NCBI RefSeq assembly: GCF_947500265.1
Contig: NZ_CANMRN010000003.1
Coordinates: forward strand, 124,001-188,000
Reading direction: 5' to 3'
Length of the DNA: 64,000 nt
From: an uncultured Psychrobacter sp.
GTDB taxonomy: Bacteria > Pseudomonadota > Gammaproteobacteria > Pseudomonadales > Moraxellaceae
Position 1 is the stretch's first letter; the number at the start of each line of letters is the position of its first letter. Below the pieces are notes generated by a model that saw nothing but the letters and a program-made list of their open reading frames with translations, made no database searches and was not told where the DNA came from. Shown here piece after piece: positions 54,110 to 62,900 of this stretch. The position numbers were made by a program, and so were the translations under genes.

Positions 54110-54203
54110 AGTGAATAACGATAATTTATAATTATACAGAGCAACGACTGGCTTCTGTAAATGAATTCAGCTAAATACTGTCTTAATATAAGGGACAAAC
54201 AGT

Positions 54204-54230
54204 TATAAAAAAACCCCGAAATCGGGGTTT
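54204..54230 (-). terminator. Rho-independent terminator of the cytochrome c4 gene
   Basis: AAACCCCGA and TCGGGGTTT (54211-54230) form a tight hairpin followed by T7 on the minus strand, 107 bases past the stop. Confidence 0.85.
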
Positions 54231-54336
54231 AGTCATTCAGATATAATCAATATACGATTCAGTACTCAGTGGCTTTACTCAATGGCCTTCTATGCAAAGC
54301 AAAGTATGTATCAGATATTGAATCAGTGCGACTCAA

Positions 54337-55005
54337 TTAGTGAATAGCACTTACATAGTCTGACAGGATACGAATATCACGATCTGATAGTTTCGATGCA
54401 ACTGTTTGCATCATACCCATCTCCCCTTCTTTGGCTGCATCATTGACTCGTTTTTGATCATCACTATCGATATCATCAACACGTCCAGCGGCACGGAATA
54501 GTTTTAGCTGAGTAGCAATATACTGAGCGTGCTGTCCGCCTAGCTTTGGAAATGCAGCCCAAGTGTTACCTGCAGCATCTGGACCATGACAGCCTGCACA
54601 GCCAATAACACCGCGCGACTTATCGCCGCCCAAGAATAGCTTAGTCGCTTCTTGGTTGGTTGCAGGATTGCCGTAGCCAACGCCCCAAGGCGCTTGACTG
54701 GCGTAATAACCTGCTACGTTGGCTAGGTCTTGCTGAGACAGATTAGCAACTTGTGACTGCATGATACCGTTTTTGCGATATCCTGCTTTAAAGTTGACTA
54801 GCTGTTTATATAGGTACTTTACGTTTTGGCCGCCAAGGTTTGGCTGTGCAGGAACAATGCTGACGCCATTAAGACCATGACAAGCGGCACAAACGGTTTC
54901 TGCAACTTTTTGACCTGCATTGACGTCATATTCAGGAACAATAATAGCAGCTTGTACGCTGAAACTTGCAACGCATAAGCTGGCAGCAGCGATTAACTTT
55001 TTCAT
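54337..55005 (-). CDS. Dihaem cytochrome c4
   Basis: 222-residue periplasmic electron carrier. After a signal peptide (ends VQAA) come two cytochrome c domains, each with a CxxCH haem site: CAACH (39-43) and CAGCH (136-140). Paired GGQ motifs (NLGGQNVKYL, KLGGQHAQYI) and Met ligands (NGIMQSQ, GMMQTV) fit cytochrome c4, which feeds electrons to terminal oxidases such as cbb3. Length is as usual for c4 (about 190-210 plus signal). It lies near a cytochrome c5 gene on the same strand. Confidence 0.94.
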   Translation of the reverse strand: MKKLIAAASLCVASFSVQAAIIVPEYDVNAGQKVAETVCAACHGLNGVSIVPAQPNLGGQNVKYLYKQLVNFKAGYRKNGIMQSQVANLSQQDLANVAGYYASQAPWGVGYGNPATNQEATKLFLGGDKSRGVIGCAGCHGPDAAGNTWAAFPKLGGQHAQYIATQLKLFRAAGRVDDIDSDDQKRVNDAAKEGEMGMMQTVASKLSDRDIRILSDYVSAIH

Positions 55006-55323
55006 TGATACAAATCCTACTAGCTCGGCGTAAGCATTATTTAGAGTGATTGCACTGGTAAGATACCTGATATAGCCGTCTCTTTAATCATAAGAATGGC
55101 GTATATTTTGAGGTCTTGGACACAAGCAGTCTGAAAGTACTTACTAACATCAGGGTTTATTTTCGATTATTATAGCAAGACTTTGTATCATTTGCCTACT
55201 TAATCATAGTATCCATCAGTTTTCTGGCAACACAATATACAATATGCCGCAAAAACAAAAAGCGCAGATAGGTTGTTAAACCGGCGCTTTATTTTATATG
55301 TTCAAATTATATTTATAAGTCGA
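55006..55323. other. Intergenic region between cytochrome genes
   Basis: 318 AT-rich bases containing the terminator-like hairpin of the cytochrome c5 gene (55257-55290) and presumably the c4 promoter. Nothing else stands out. Confidence 0.4.
55257..55290 (-). terminator. Terminator-like hairpin of the cytochrome c5 gene
   Basis: AAAGCGC (55259-55265) pairs with GCGCTTT (55284-55290) around an 18-base loop. On the minus strand it is followed by TTGTTTTTG. Located 34 bases after the stop. Confidence 0.55.
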
Positions 55324-55659
55324 TTATTTGCTCATATATTCGATAAGGTTACGATAATCGTCATCACTACATTTGTCGCAAAGACCACCTGCTGGCATCT
55401 GCGGCATCCCACCTTTGACAGACTTGATAAGCGTCGGCATACTTTTTTGTTTAATCAGCTGTTGCCATTTGGCACTATCACCTTTTTTGATGGCATTTAA
55501 CGCCCCACTATCGTGACAGGCTGCACATGAGTTATTATAGGTAGTGGCGATATCCGCCGCACTTGCGCTGCTAATCATAATGCCACTTAATAATAGTGCA
55601 GCACTGCTAGCCGTTATAGCGCGATAACTCGTGCTAAGAAGTTTACTGATTGAAAACAT
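55324..55659 (-). CDS. Monohaem cytochrome c5 family protein
   Basis: 111 residues. The signal peptide ends SASA. One haem site CAACH (45-49), a Met ligand region GGMPQMPAGG and the CDKC pair that forms the c5 disulfide (CDKCSDDDYRNLIEYM) define the family. It is a soluble periplasmic electron carrier. GGAGG lies 6 bases before the ATG. It precedes the cytochrome c4 gene on the same strand but a hairpin lies between. Confidence 0.9.
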   Translation of the reverse strand: MFSISKLLSTSYRAITASSAALLLSGIMISSASAADIATTYNNSCAACHDSGALNAIKKGDSAKWQQLIKQKSMPTLIKSVKGGMPQMPAGGLCDKCSDDDYRNLIEYMSK

Positions 55660-56063
55660 AGAGCACCTCCTCGTGATATTTCACGTGTCTCATCAATCGT
55701 TCTATTAAACATCCTTCATTAAACATTGTAACAATATATGTCATATAAACATAGAGAATTTGGATATGGCTTTGTTAAAGCTGAGAACTTGTCTTAATGA
55801 CTGACCAACTTTAATGTTATCCTACTATTTATATGATGCTAATCGCAGTTATTTCAATAAGTAAGACGCGGAATAGTATAGAATAGCCAGTAATTTTAAA
55901 TAGCTACTTTTATGATTTGCACATAACTGTATTGATAAAGAACTGCCTTTTAACTTGGTTTACCTATTGCTTGACCACTTACTTGACCGCACCGATGACT
56001 TGAATCATCAGCTGACTAAAATTTTATAATCGCATCCAATTTTTTAAGATTAATGAGCCATTT
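55660..56063. other. Divergent promoter region, cytochrome c5 and engB
   Basis: 404 AT-rich bases. No hairpin, repeat or coding signal seen. Confidence 0.4.
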
Positions 56064-56834
56064 ATGAGTACCCCGTTTAACGATGTCGCCGCTGAACATG
56101 CCTTGTTCAATACCAAATCTCGTCAGAAAATTCAGCAAACTGAATTTATGATGTCAGCACCTACCTTTCGTCTCTGTCCTCCTGATATGGGATTGGAAGT
56201 CGCTTTTGCAGGTCGCTCAAACGCTGGCAAATCATCAGCCATCAACGCCTTAACCAATCAGCGTCAATTAGCTCGCTCGTCTAAAACACCTGGACGCACG
56301 CAGATGATTAACTTTTTTAGTATCGGTGATACTGACAGACGTTTGGTCGATTTGCCTGGTTACGGCTATGCAGCTGTTCCGCTAGAGATGAAAAAAGAAT
56401 GGCAGGTTGAGCTAGAAGAATACTTGGTATCACGCTCAAGCCTTGCAGGTCTGGTATTGATGACAGATATTCGTCATCCGCTTAAGTTTTTTGATGAGCA
56501 AATGCTGCACTGGGCAAACGATGGTGAGCTACCAGTACATATTCTGCTGACCAAAGCAGATAAACTGAAGTACGGTGCTTCTAAGAACGCCCTACTCGAA
56601 ACTCGCAAAAGACTGAAAAAACTGGGCTTAAACTGTACCATTCAGTTATTTTCAGCCCTTAGAAAAGAAGGTCTCGATGAGTTGGCTGGGATAATGGGCA
56701 ACTGGTATGAGTATCAGCTTGATGCAGACAAAATTATCGAGTCATCTTTTGCATTGCTAGAAGGCGCTGAGTTAGAAGACGCTATTGAAAAAGAAAGCGG
56801 TGAAAAAGAGAGCGTTGATAAAGAAAACAAATAG
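56064..56834 (+). CDS. engB: Ribosome biogenesis GTPase EngB (YihA/YsxC)
   Basis: 256-residue cytosolic GTPase needed for 50S subunit assembly. G1 GRSNAGKSS (50-58), G2/switch I KTPGRTQ, G3 DLPGYGYA and G4 TKADKL are in order, and FSALRKEGLDEL supplies the G5 region. The C-terminal acidic, Lys/Glu-rich tail of about 35 residues extends beyond E. coli YihA (210). It is transcribed away from the cytochrome c genes, an order also seen in Pseudomonas, where cytochrome c4 and engB are neighbours. Confidence 0.95.
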   Translation: MSTPFNDVAAEHALFNTKSRQKIQQTEFMMSAPTFRLCPPDMGLEVAFAGRSNAGKSSAINALTNQRQLARSSKTPGRTQMINFFSIGDTDRRLVDLPGYGYAAVPLEMKKEWQVELEEYLVSRSSLAGLVLMTDIRHPLKFFDEQMLHWANDGELPVHILLTKADKLKYGASKNALLETRKRLKKLGLNCTIQLFSALRKEGLDELAGIMGNWYEYQLDADKIIESSFALLEGAELEDAIEKESGEKESVDKENK

Positions 56835-56851
56835 ATATCATTGTCTTTAGC

Positions 56852-56890
56852 AAAAAAGGGTTTATCGCTATTACGATAAACCCTTTTTTA
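56852..56890 (+). terminator. Bidirectional terminator, engB and HAD phosphatase gene
   Basis: A perfect 16-base stem (56852-56867 with 56874-56889) gives T-runs on both strands between convergent stops. Confidence 0.9.
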
Positions 56891-56958
56891 TTGCCTGTTT
56901 ATTCACTCATTATTATTATCGGCGTGCTATTAAAATAACGAGAATGATAAAAGTAGCT

Positions 56959-57666
56959 CTACCCGCATAACAAGTCTACTAGCGCTTGTGGAGTATCAAC
57001 TTGGTAGGTTGGATTTTGCTCAGCAAGCTCTACACTCGTTGCCGTACCATAGTTCACCGCTATACTGGTCATGCCTAATGCTGTTGCCATCTGAATGTCA
57101 TAGATACTGTCGCCGATAAACACAGCATCAGAAACCTGCTGCTGCGTATAATCCAAGATATCGGTCAACATTTGCGGATCAGGTTTTGAGCCTGACTCAT
57201 CAGCACAACGCGTAATTGCAAAATAATCATGGCTATCTGAGGCATCTAATACACGATCTAGCCCTTTTCTTTTTTTACCAGTTGCTACGGCGAGCGTTTT
57301 GCCCTGCTGCTGCAAAGTTTGCAACATATGCTCTATCGGTTCAAATAGCGGCGTACTATGACTATTGGCAATATAGTACTCTGCATAGGTTTGCTGAATC
57401 TCAAGCAACTGTGTATCCTTTGCCTGCGGATATAAAATCTTAATCCCATTCATTAAGCTCAGACCAATGATATCTTTTACGGCTTTATCAGTCGTCTCAA
57501 ACCCGTGTGTTTCCCCAGCCACATGCATAGACTCAACGATTAGACCGATTGAATCCATTAGCGTGCCGTCCCAATCAAAAATAATTAACGTCTTATCAGA
57601 CAGATTGTGTTCTGCTGATGGTTGAGTATTTACAACATACTCTGAAGTTGTAGCTGGTGTGGTCAT
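56959..57666 (-). CDS. HAD-IA family phosphatase (Gph-like)
   Basis: 235-residue HAD hydrolase. Motif I is LIIFDWDGTLMDS, motif II is in AVATGKKRKGLDRV and motif III/IV is SKPDPQMLTDIL ... VFIGDSIYDIQMATALGM. The alpha-helical cap of subclass IA lies between. Phosphoglycolate phosphatase and pyrophosphatase (PpaX) are close relatives. In Pseudomonas and Acinetobacter a HAD-IA gene follows rluC, as here; the substrate is unproven. Confidence 0.9.
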   Translation of the reverse strand: MTTPATTSEYVVNTQPSAEHNLSDKTLIIFDWDGTLMDSIGLIVESMHVAGETHGFETTDKAVKDIIGLSLMNGIKILYPQAKDTQLLEIQQTYAEYYIANSHSTPLFEPIEHMLQTLQQQGKTLAVATGKKRKGLDRVLDASDSHDYFAITRCADESGSKPDPQMLTDILDYTQQQVSDAVFIGDSIYDIQMATALGMTSIAVNYGTATSVELAEQNPTYQVDTPQALVDLLCG

Positions 57667-57708
57667 GAATTTACCTTAATGAATATTAATAATAAATAGC
57701 AGATACTA

Positions 57709-57754
57709 AAACGTCACGGCGTCTTATTCGTAAAAATAAGATATCGTGACGTTT
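57709..57754 (-). terminator. Long two-part hairpin after rluC
   Basis: AAACGTCACG (57709-57718) pairs exactly with 57745-57754, and inside it CTTATT (57723-57728) pairs with AATAAG (57735-57740). TTTT follows on the minus strand. It would limit read-through from rluC into the HAD gene. Confidence 0.7.
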
Positions 57755-57798
57755 AGGAAAATACAAAATAGTTTAGCTTAAGAGTTTATTTTGAAAAA

Positions 57799-58824
57799 TT
57801 ATTCAGGCAATTTCGTTGTTTCTGGTAGCCAATCTGCCATATCGTCTGGCAATGGCGCAGTAATAGTCTTGTAGCCTGGAATATCTAAGCGCCAAGCATG
57901 TAGGCACAGACGATGGACACCTGATTTATCATGGACGTTATATTTGTCATCACCCAAGATGGCATGACCAATATGTGCCAAATGCACACGGATTTGATGA
58001 GTGCGACCGGTCAATGGCTTGGCTTCAATTAAGCTGACTGGCTGACTATTAATCATAAAGCGATCATGGATAACGATATCAGTCTGGCTTTCTTTCGCTT
58101 GTGGGTCTTGGCTATCTACTTTCACTCGGCGCTCACCACTGGCAAGCGTATATCTTAGCAATGGTGCATTGATACGCTGCTCATTAAGCGCAGGCTGTCC
58201 TTTGGCTAGACATAGATAGTGCTTTTGAATGGTCTTGTCTACCAAGTGCTGCTGTAACACTTTGAGCGTTGAGCGTTTTTTGGAAATCATCAGTAGCCCT
58301 GATGTGTCTTTATCAATGCGATGGATCAGCTCTAGATACTTTTTACCCGTCACTTCACGCATGGCTTCGATAACCCCAAAGTCCAAGCCGCTACCGCCAT
58401 GCACAGCGATACCAGAAGGCTTATTCAGCACTAGCAAACCGTCATCTTCATAGACCACACGAGCCAGCAAGCTCTTTGCAAACTCGGTACTAATAATTGG
58501 TTTTTCGCGCGTTGCTAACTCTACAGGGGCAATACGTACCACATCTTCACGCTGCACCCTATCGTGTGCTTTGCAGCGCTTATTATTGACGCGTACCTCA
58601 TCTGAGCGAATCATTTTGTAGATATGTGATTTTGGCAAACCTTTTAAACGGTTTAACAAAAAGTTATCCAAACGCTGGTCGTGTTGATGGCGCGTTACTT
58701 CGAGGTAGTTCACCTTACCGAAGTTGCTAATCTCATCGTCAGCGCTTTGTGGGCGTGTTTTGCTATTAAAAATAGCAGGGGCTTCATGGGTAGTAGCGTC
58801 GTCAGTCATTTTTGAGTTTGTCAT
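57799..58824 (-). CDS. rluC: 23S rRNA pseudouridine synthase RluC
   Basis: 341-residue RluA-family enzyme that modifies U955, U2504 and U2580 of 23S rRNA. An N-terminal S4 RNA-binding domain (RLDNFLLNRLKGLPKSHIYKMIRSDEVRVNNKR) is followed by the catalytic domain with HRIDKDTSGLLM, where the Asp is catalytic. The C-terminal RTHQIRVHLAHIGHAILGDDKY is also typical. E. coli RluC has 319 residues. It is divergent from rne, a conserved gammaproteobacterial order. Confidence 0.93.
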   Translation of the reverse strand: MTNSKMTDDATTHEAPAIFNSKTRPQSADDEISNFGKVNYLEVTRHQHDQRLDNFLLNRLKGLPKSHIYKMIRSDEVRVNNKRCKAHDRVQREDVVRIAPVELATREKPIISTEFAKSLLARVVYEDDGLLVLNKPSGIAVHGGSGLDFGVIEAMREVTGKKYLELIHRIDKDTSGLLMISKKRSTLKVLQQHLVDKTIQKHYLCLAKGQPALNEQRINAPLLRYTLASGERRVKVDSQDPQAKESQTDIVIHDRFMINSQPVSLIEAKPLTGRTHQIRVHLAHIGHAILGDDKYNVHDKSGVHRLCLHAWRLDIPGYKTITAPLPDDMADWLPETTKLPE

Positions 58825-59997
58825 TTTTAGTTAGGTATTTACACAAAGATTTGCTATAGTTTAGCATGTTGAGCGACAATTAAGCAGAGGCGACAGCAAT
58901 AATCATTGTTGTTACAAATAGTTGACCACCGTTTTATTGCTTGTCAGTTTTCTACTACTTGCCAGTAAAGAGGTTGACACTATTTATCCTGCTGACCTGA
59001 CACGTTTCATCTGATTTTAGGGCGCATTTTTATTTAGAGGTATTACTTACCAAATATAGCCCTACAAATTAAAAATACTGTACTGAATGTTATTCGGTAC
59101 CATAAAATAAATAGTGACACTAAATACCATCGCGTTAATAACGCTGATAATAAATCAGCTTATTAACCGATTACAACACAACACTGACTCACTAATTGCA
59201 TGACAACGACCGTACTCGATAACCAATCATTATTTAATGACTATTTATCTGATGGTTCTTTATGCCAGCATAGTTGAGCAAGTATGGGTAGTTTAGCGTT
59301 AGGATCGAAAAGTATATCGATAGCTGCCTAAGTATTGGTGGTCAAACAGATGACGATAACAATGTAAATACGATACCACGCTGACAAGCTGGTCCATTAC
59401 TCTGTTTGCCAAGTACGCCCCGCTGATAACAAAAGCTGCGACACCTAACCTTGAGACACCCAAGATATTATTGACGTTATACAAAGAACGATAAACAAAG
59501 AGTAACCAATTGCTTCGCCTGAATAAACAACCGCTGAATGACGCCACTATATAGTAGCAATCATGACCGCGATATTATTGTTAGACTTTGATGGATGAAT
59601 GGCAACAGCATCACGCCTTTTTAATATCAGTATTTTTTAGAACTGTAACTGACCCTCGCCCACGCTTACAACGTGCGCTGAAATCACTACCAATAGAACG
59701 TACTGAGAATAAGAGCGCTTTGACTCGCTGACCCAATCATATATGTACCAAGTTTACTGATGATAAAATATAAGTACCATAGCCTTACACCCTATATTAC
59801 TGATATTAACGTGAGCACCGCTCATTACTTCAGGTAAAAAAGAAGCCATTGAAAAAGCCCATGTGCTTTATGAAACCCACGATTTACGTTCTACCGTTAA
59901 TGAACATCTACACACGCTAATCACAATATTAGCCACACTTGCCACTATGTCCTAAAGACTGTCTTATCGTTGTCATGCGTACTCATAGGATACAAAT
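58825..59997. other. Long region between rluC and rne (promoters and rne leader)
   Basis: 1,173 bases without a supportable gene. In gammaproteobacteria the rne mRNA has a long leader bound by RNase E for autoregulation, so the right part is probably that leader. A 13-base stem with one bulged C occurs at 59135-59166 (GCTGAT/ATCAGC core, AATAA loop). A 45-codon open stretch just before rne (about 59827-59955) has no start signal or recognised family. Confidence 0.5.
59135..59166 (+). ncRNA. Stem-loop in the putative rne leader
   Basis: TTAATAA-GCTGAT (59135-59148, one bulged C) pairs with ATCAGC-TTATTAA (59154-59166) around AATAA. No T-run follows, so it is a structured element rather than a terminator. 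Whether it is in the rne transcript is inferred from orientation only. Confidence 0.35.
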
Positions 59998-62900
59998 ATG
60001 AAACGCATTTTGATCAACGCCACTCAAAACGAAGAGATTCGTGTCGCCTTATGTAAAGGCAACCACCTGTACGATTTCGACCTAGAAAACCGTACTCGCG
60101 AGCAAAAAAAATCTAACATTTACAAAGGTCATGTGACCCGTGTTGAGCCATCGCTCGAAGCAGTATTCGTCGAATACGGCTCTCAGCGTCAAGGATTTTT
60201 GCCAATTCGTGAAATCTCTGCTGAATACCTAAGCGGCAACCCACGCGACGAAAACATCAAAAAACTGATCAAAGAAGGCGACGAGCTAATCGTCCAAGTC
60301 GAAAAAGAAGAACGCGGCAACAAAGGCGCTGCCCTATCGACGTATGTGTCATTAGCAGGTCGCTACCTGGTATTAATGCCAAACAACCCTCGCGGTGGTG
60401 GTATCTCACGTCAAATTTCGGGCAAACTGCGCGAAGATATGAAGCGTATGCTGAGCAACCTTGATTTACCAAAAGGCATGAGTGTCATCATTCGTACTGC
60501 TGGTATTGGTAAAACTCAGGAAGACTTACAGCACGATTTAAATCACTTGCTCAACATTTGGCAAGCCATTCAAGAACAAAACCAAAAATATCCTTCACCG
60601 CGCTTGGTTCACCAAGAAGCGGGCGTTGTCACACGTGCTGTTCGTGATTATCTGCGTGATGATATTGCTGAGATTTGGATTGATAACGAAAACGCTTACA
60701 TTGAAGCGGCTGGGTTTATCGATGCGGTAATGCCAAAACAAGCCGAAAAGCTACGCAAATATACCGATTATGAACCGATGTTTTCGCGCTTCAATATCGA
60801 AAAACAAATCGAAACTGCTTATCAGCGTGAAGTTCGCCTGCCATCAGGTGGTTCAATCGTTATTGACCAAACAGAAGCACTAGTCTCTATCGACATTAAC
60901 TCAGCTAAGTCAACCAAAGGTTCAGACGTTGCTGAGACCGCTTACCATACCAACTTAGAAGCAGCCGATGAGATTGCTCGTCAGCTTCGTTTGCGTGATA
61001 TGGGTGGTTTGATCGTTATTGATTTCATTGACATGAATGACAATAAGCACCAAAAAGAAGTAGAAAAACGTCTAATCGACGCGACCAAATATGACCGTGC
61101 GCGCGTTCAGTTCGGCGATATCTCTAAGTTTGGTCTAATGGAAATGAGCCGTCAGCGTCTACGTCCTTCGTTAGAAGAATCAACTGGCTATATCTGCCCA
61201 CGTTGTCATGGCAACGGTATGATTCGTGACTTGCGTTCATTGTCACTTTCTATCATGCGTCAAATTGAGCAAATCGCCCTTAAAGAACGCCAAGGTGAAG
61301 TACAAGCAGAAGTCCCAACAGACATCGCTGCATTCTTATTAAATGAAAAGCGCGACAGCTTGGTTTATCTTGAGCAAGACAGTGGCACGCGTATCACTAT
61401 TTTGCCACATGCGCATTTAGAATCACCAAACTTCAAGCTTCACTTCAACCGTGATGGCTTTGCTCCATCAAGCTATGAGCGTATCACTGATACTCAGCAA
61501 CAAGAGCACAGTGACCTTGGCTACAACGTTGACTGGCAGACTGCTGAAAAAGAGCGTCCTGAACAGCAGCCTACTCGCCAACCTCGTAAAAATACAGATG
61601 ATAAGCAGAGCCGCTCAAACACTCAGCCGAATGCAGCCACGCAAGCACAGAACGATACGGTAAATCATAGCAATGATCGTCGTAATCATAAAAATACCAA
61701 CGACGTGTCGCCTGCACATGCACCGCAAGCTAATAAAACCGCTAGTGTTGCCGCTCCAATAGCGCCGCAAACACAGAGTGTTGAAACTACTGCCCAACCA
61801 AAAGCCGTTGCGTGGTTATCAAACCTATTTGCTCAAGCACCGCAAGCCACTACGACGCCTAGTGTCAGTAGCCGAGATGCCGCTGAAGCAATCGAGGCGC
61901 TAGTAAACACGGGCGCGCAAAGCTTAGGCTCGTTTGGTCAAGTTGATAGCAATGCCTTGAATAGTGCCGCTGCAACAACTAGTGAGCAGCCAACTCAACA
62001 AAGCAACAGTCAGAAAAACGAAAGCCAACAGTCAGATAACAACGCTAATCGTCAACAGGCGCGTCGTAATGACAACGATACTGACGACAGCAGCAATGAA
62101 GACAGAAGAAGACGTAAGCCGCGTAAGTCTAGATCTTCTAAGCCGCGTCAAAGAAAAGAGGCAACTGACGAGACTGCTGGCAACGTAAACAGTAGCTCAG
62201 AAAGTACTAACTCAAACAATGCTGATGACAAATCGTCTGATACTCAAGACCAAAGACAGCAAGACAAGCGTCAGCATGATAATAGACGCACGAACGATCG
62301 CAATCGTAATAACCGCCAAGATAGCAATCAACAGAACAGCAATCGTAACACAAGCGAGCGCAGTGATGCTGATAACGAAAACAGCTCTAAAGCAGATGAG
62401 CAAACTCGTACTAAGCGTAAATCGCATAGCCAACGCGGCTCACGCGGTAAGCTAGAGCGCGGTGAGACACTCACGGCAGACAACGTTAAACAGAGCAAAC
62501 AGCAGAACGCTAGAAACAACGATGCTGCCAGTAGCAAAAATCAACATAGTGCACGTCGCAATCAAGACCCTAACGAGGTCGTGCTACAGGTTAATGAAGC
62601 GCCAACTGAGCTAAAAGCGCCTGAAGTGGTGCATCTATCTTTAGATGATAGCAAATCTACACAGGCCAAAACTCAGCCTAGTGAGCAGCGAAGCGCGACA
62701 AATAACGTAGCAAAAGATGAGCATTCAAACGAAACAGCTGCTCAAAAACCTACTGATAAGCATAGTAGCAATGAGCAGAGCACTGATAAGCAGAACACCA
62801 GTGCTCCGAACGCTGATAAGAAAAGTGATAATGCAAAAAGTACGGTGGAAACCCATGCTAATCAGGTAAATGATGATAAGCGTGAATCTACCGAACAAGC

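Larger units (their letters stand above)
53983..54336. other. Intergenic region with dispersed repeat and terminator
   Basis: 354 bases. Holds a repeat with inverted ends (54002-54109) and the cytochrome c4 terminator (54204-54230). The promoter of the membrane-protein gene must overlap the repeat or lie beside it. Confidence 0.5.

Noticed and set aside
59299-59547. 82-codon minus-strand open frame in the rne upstream region
   Set aside because: No start signal or family similarity; the whole interval is better explained as promoters and leader.
59827-59955. Open stretch of about 43 codons (LITSGKKEAIEKAH...) just before rne
   Set aside because: It has a coding-like composition but no start codon with a ribosome-binding site and no recognised family; kept only as part of the long-leader finding.
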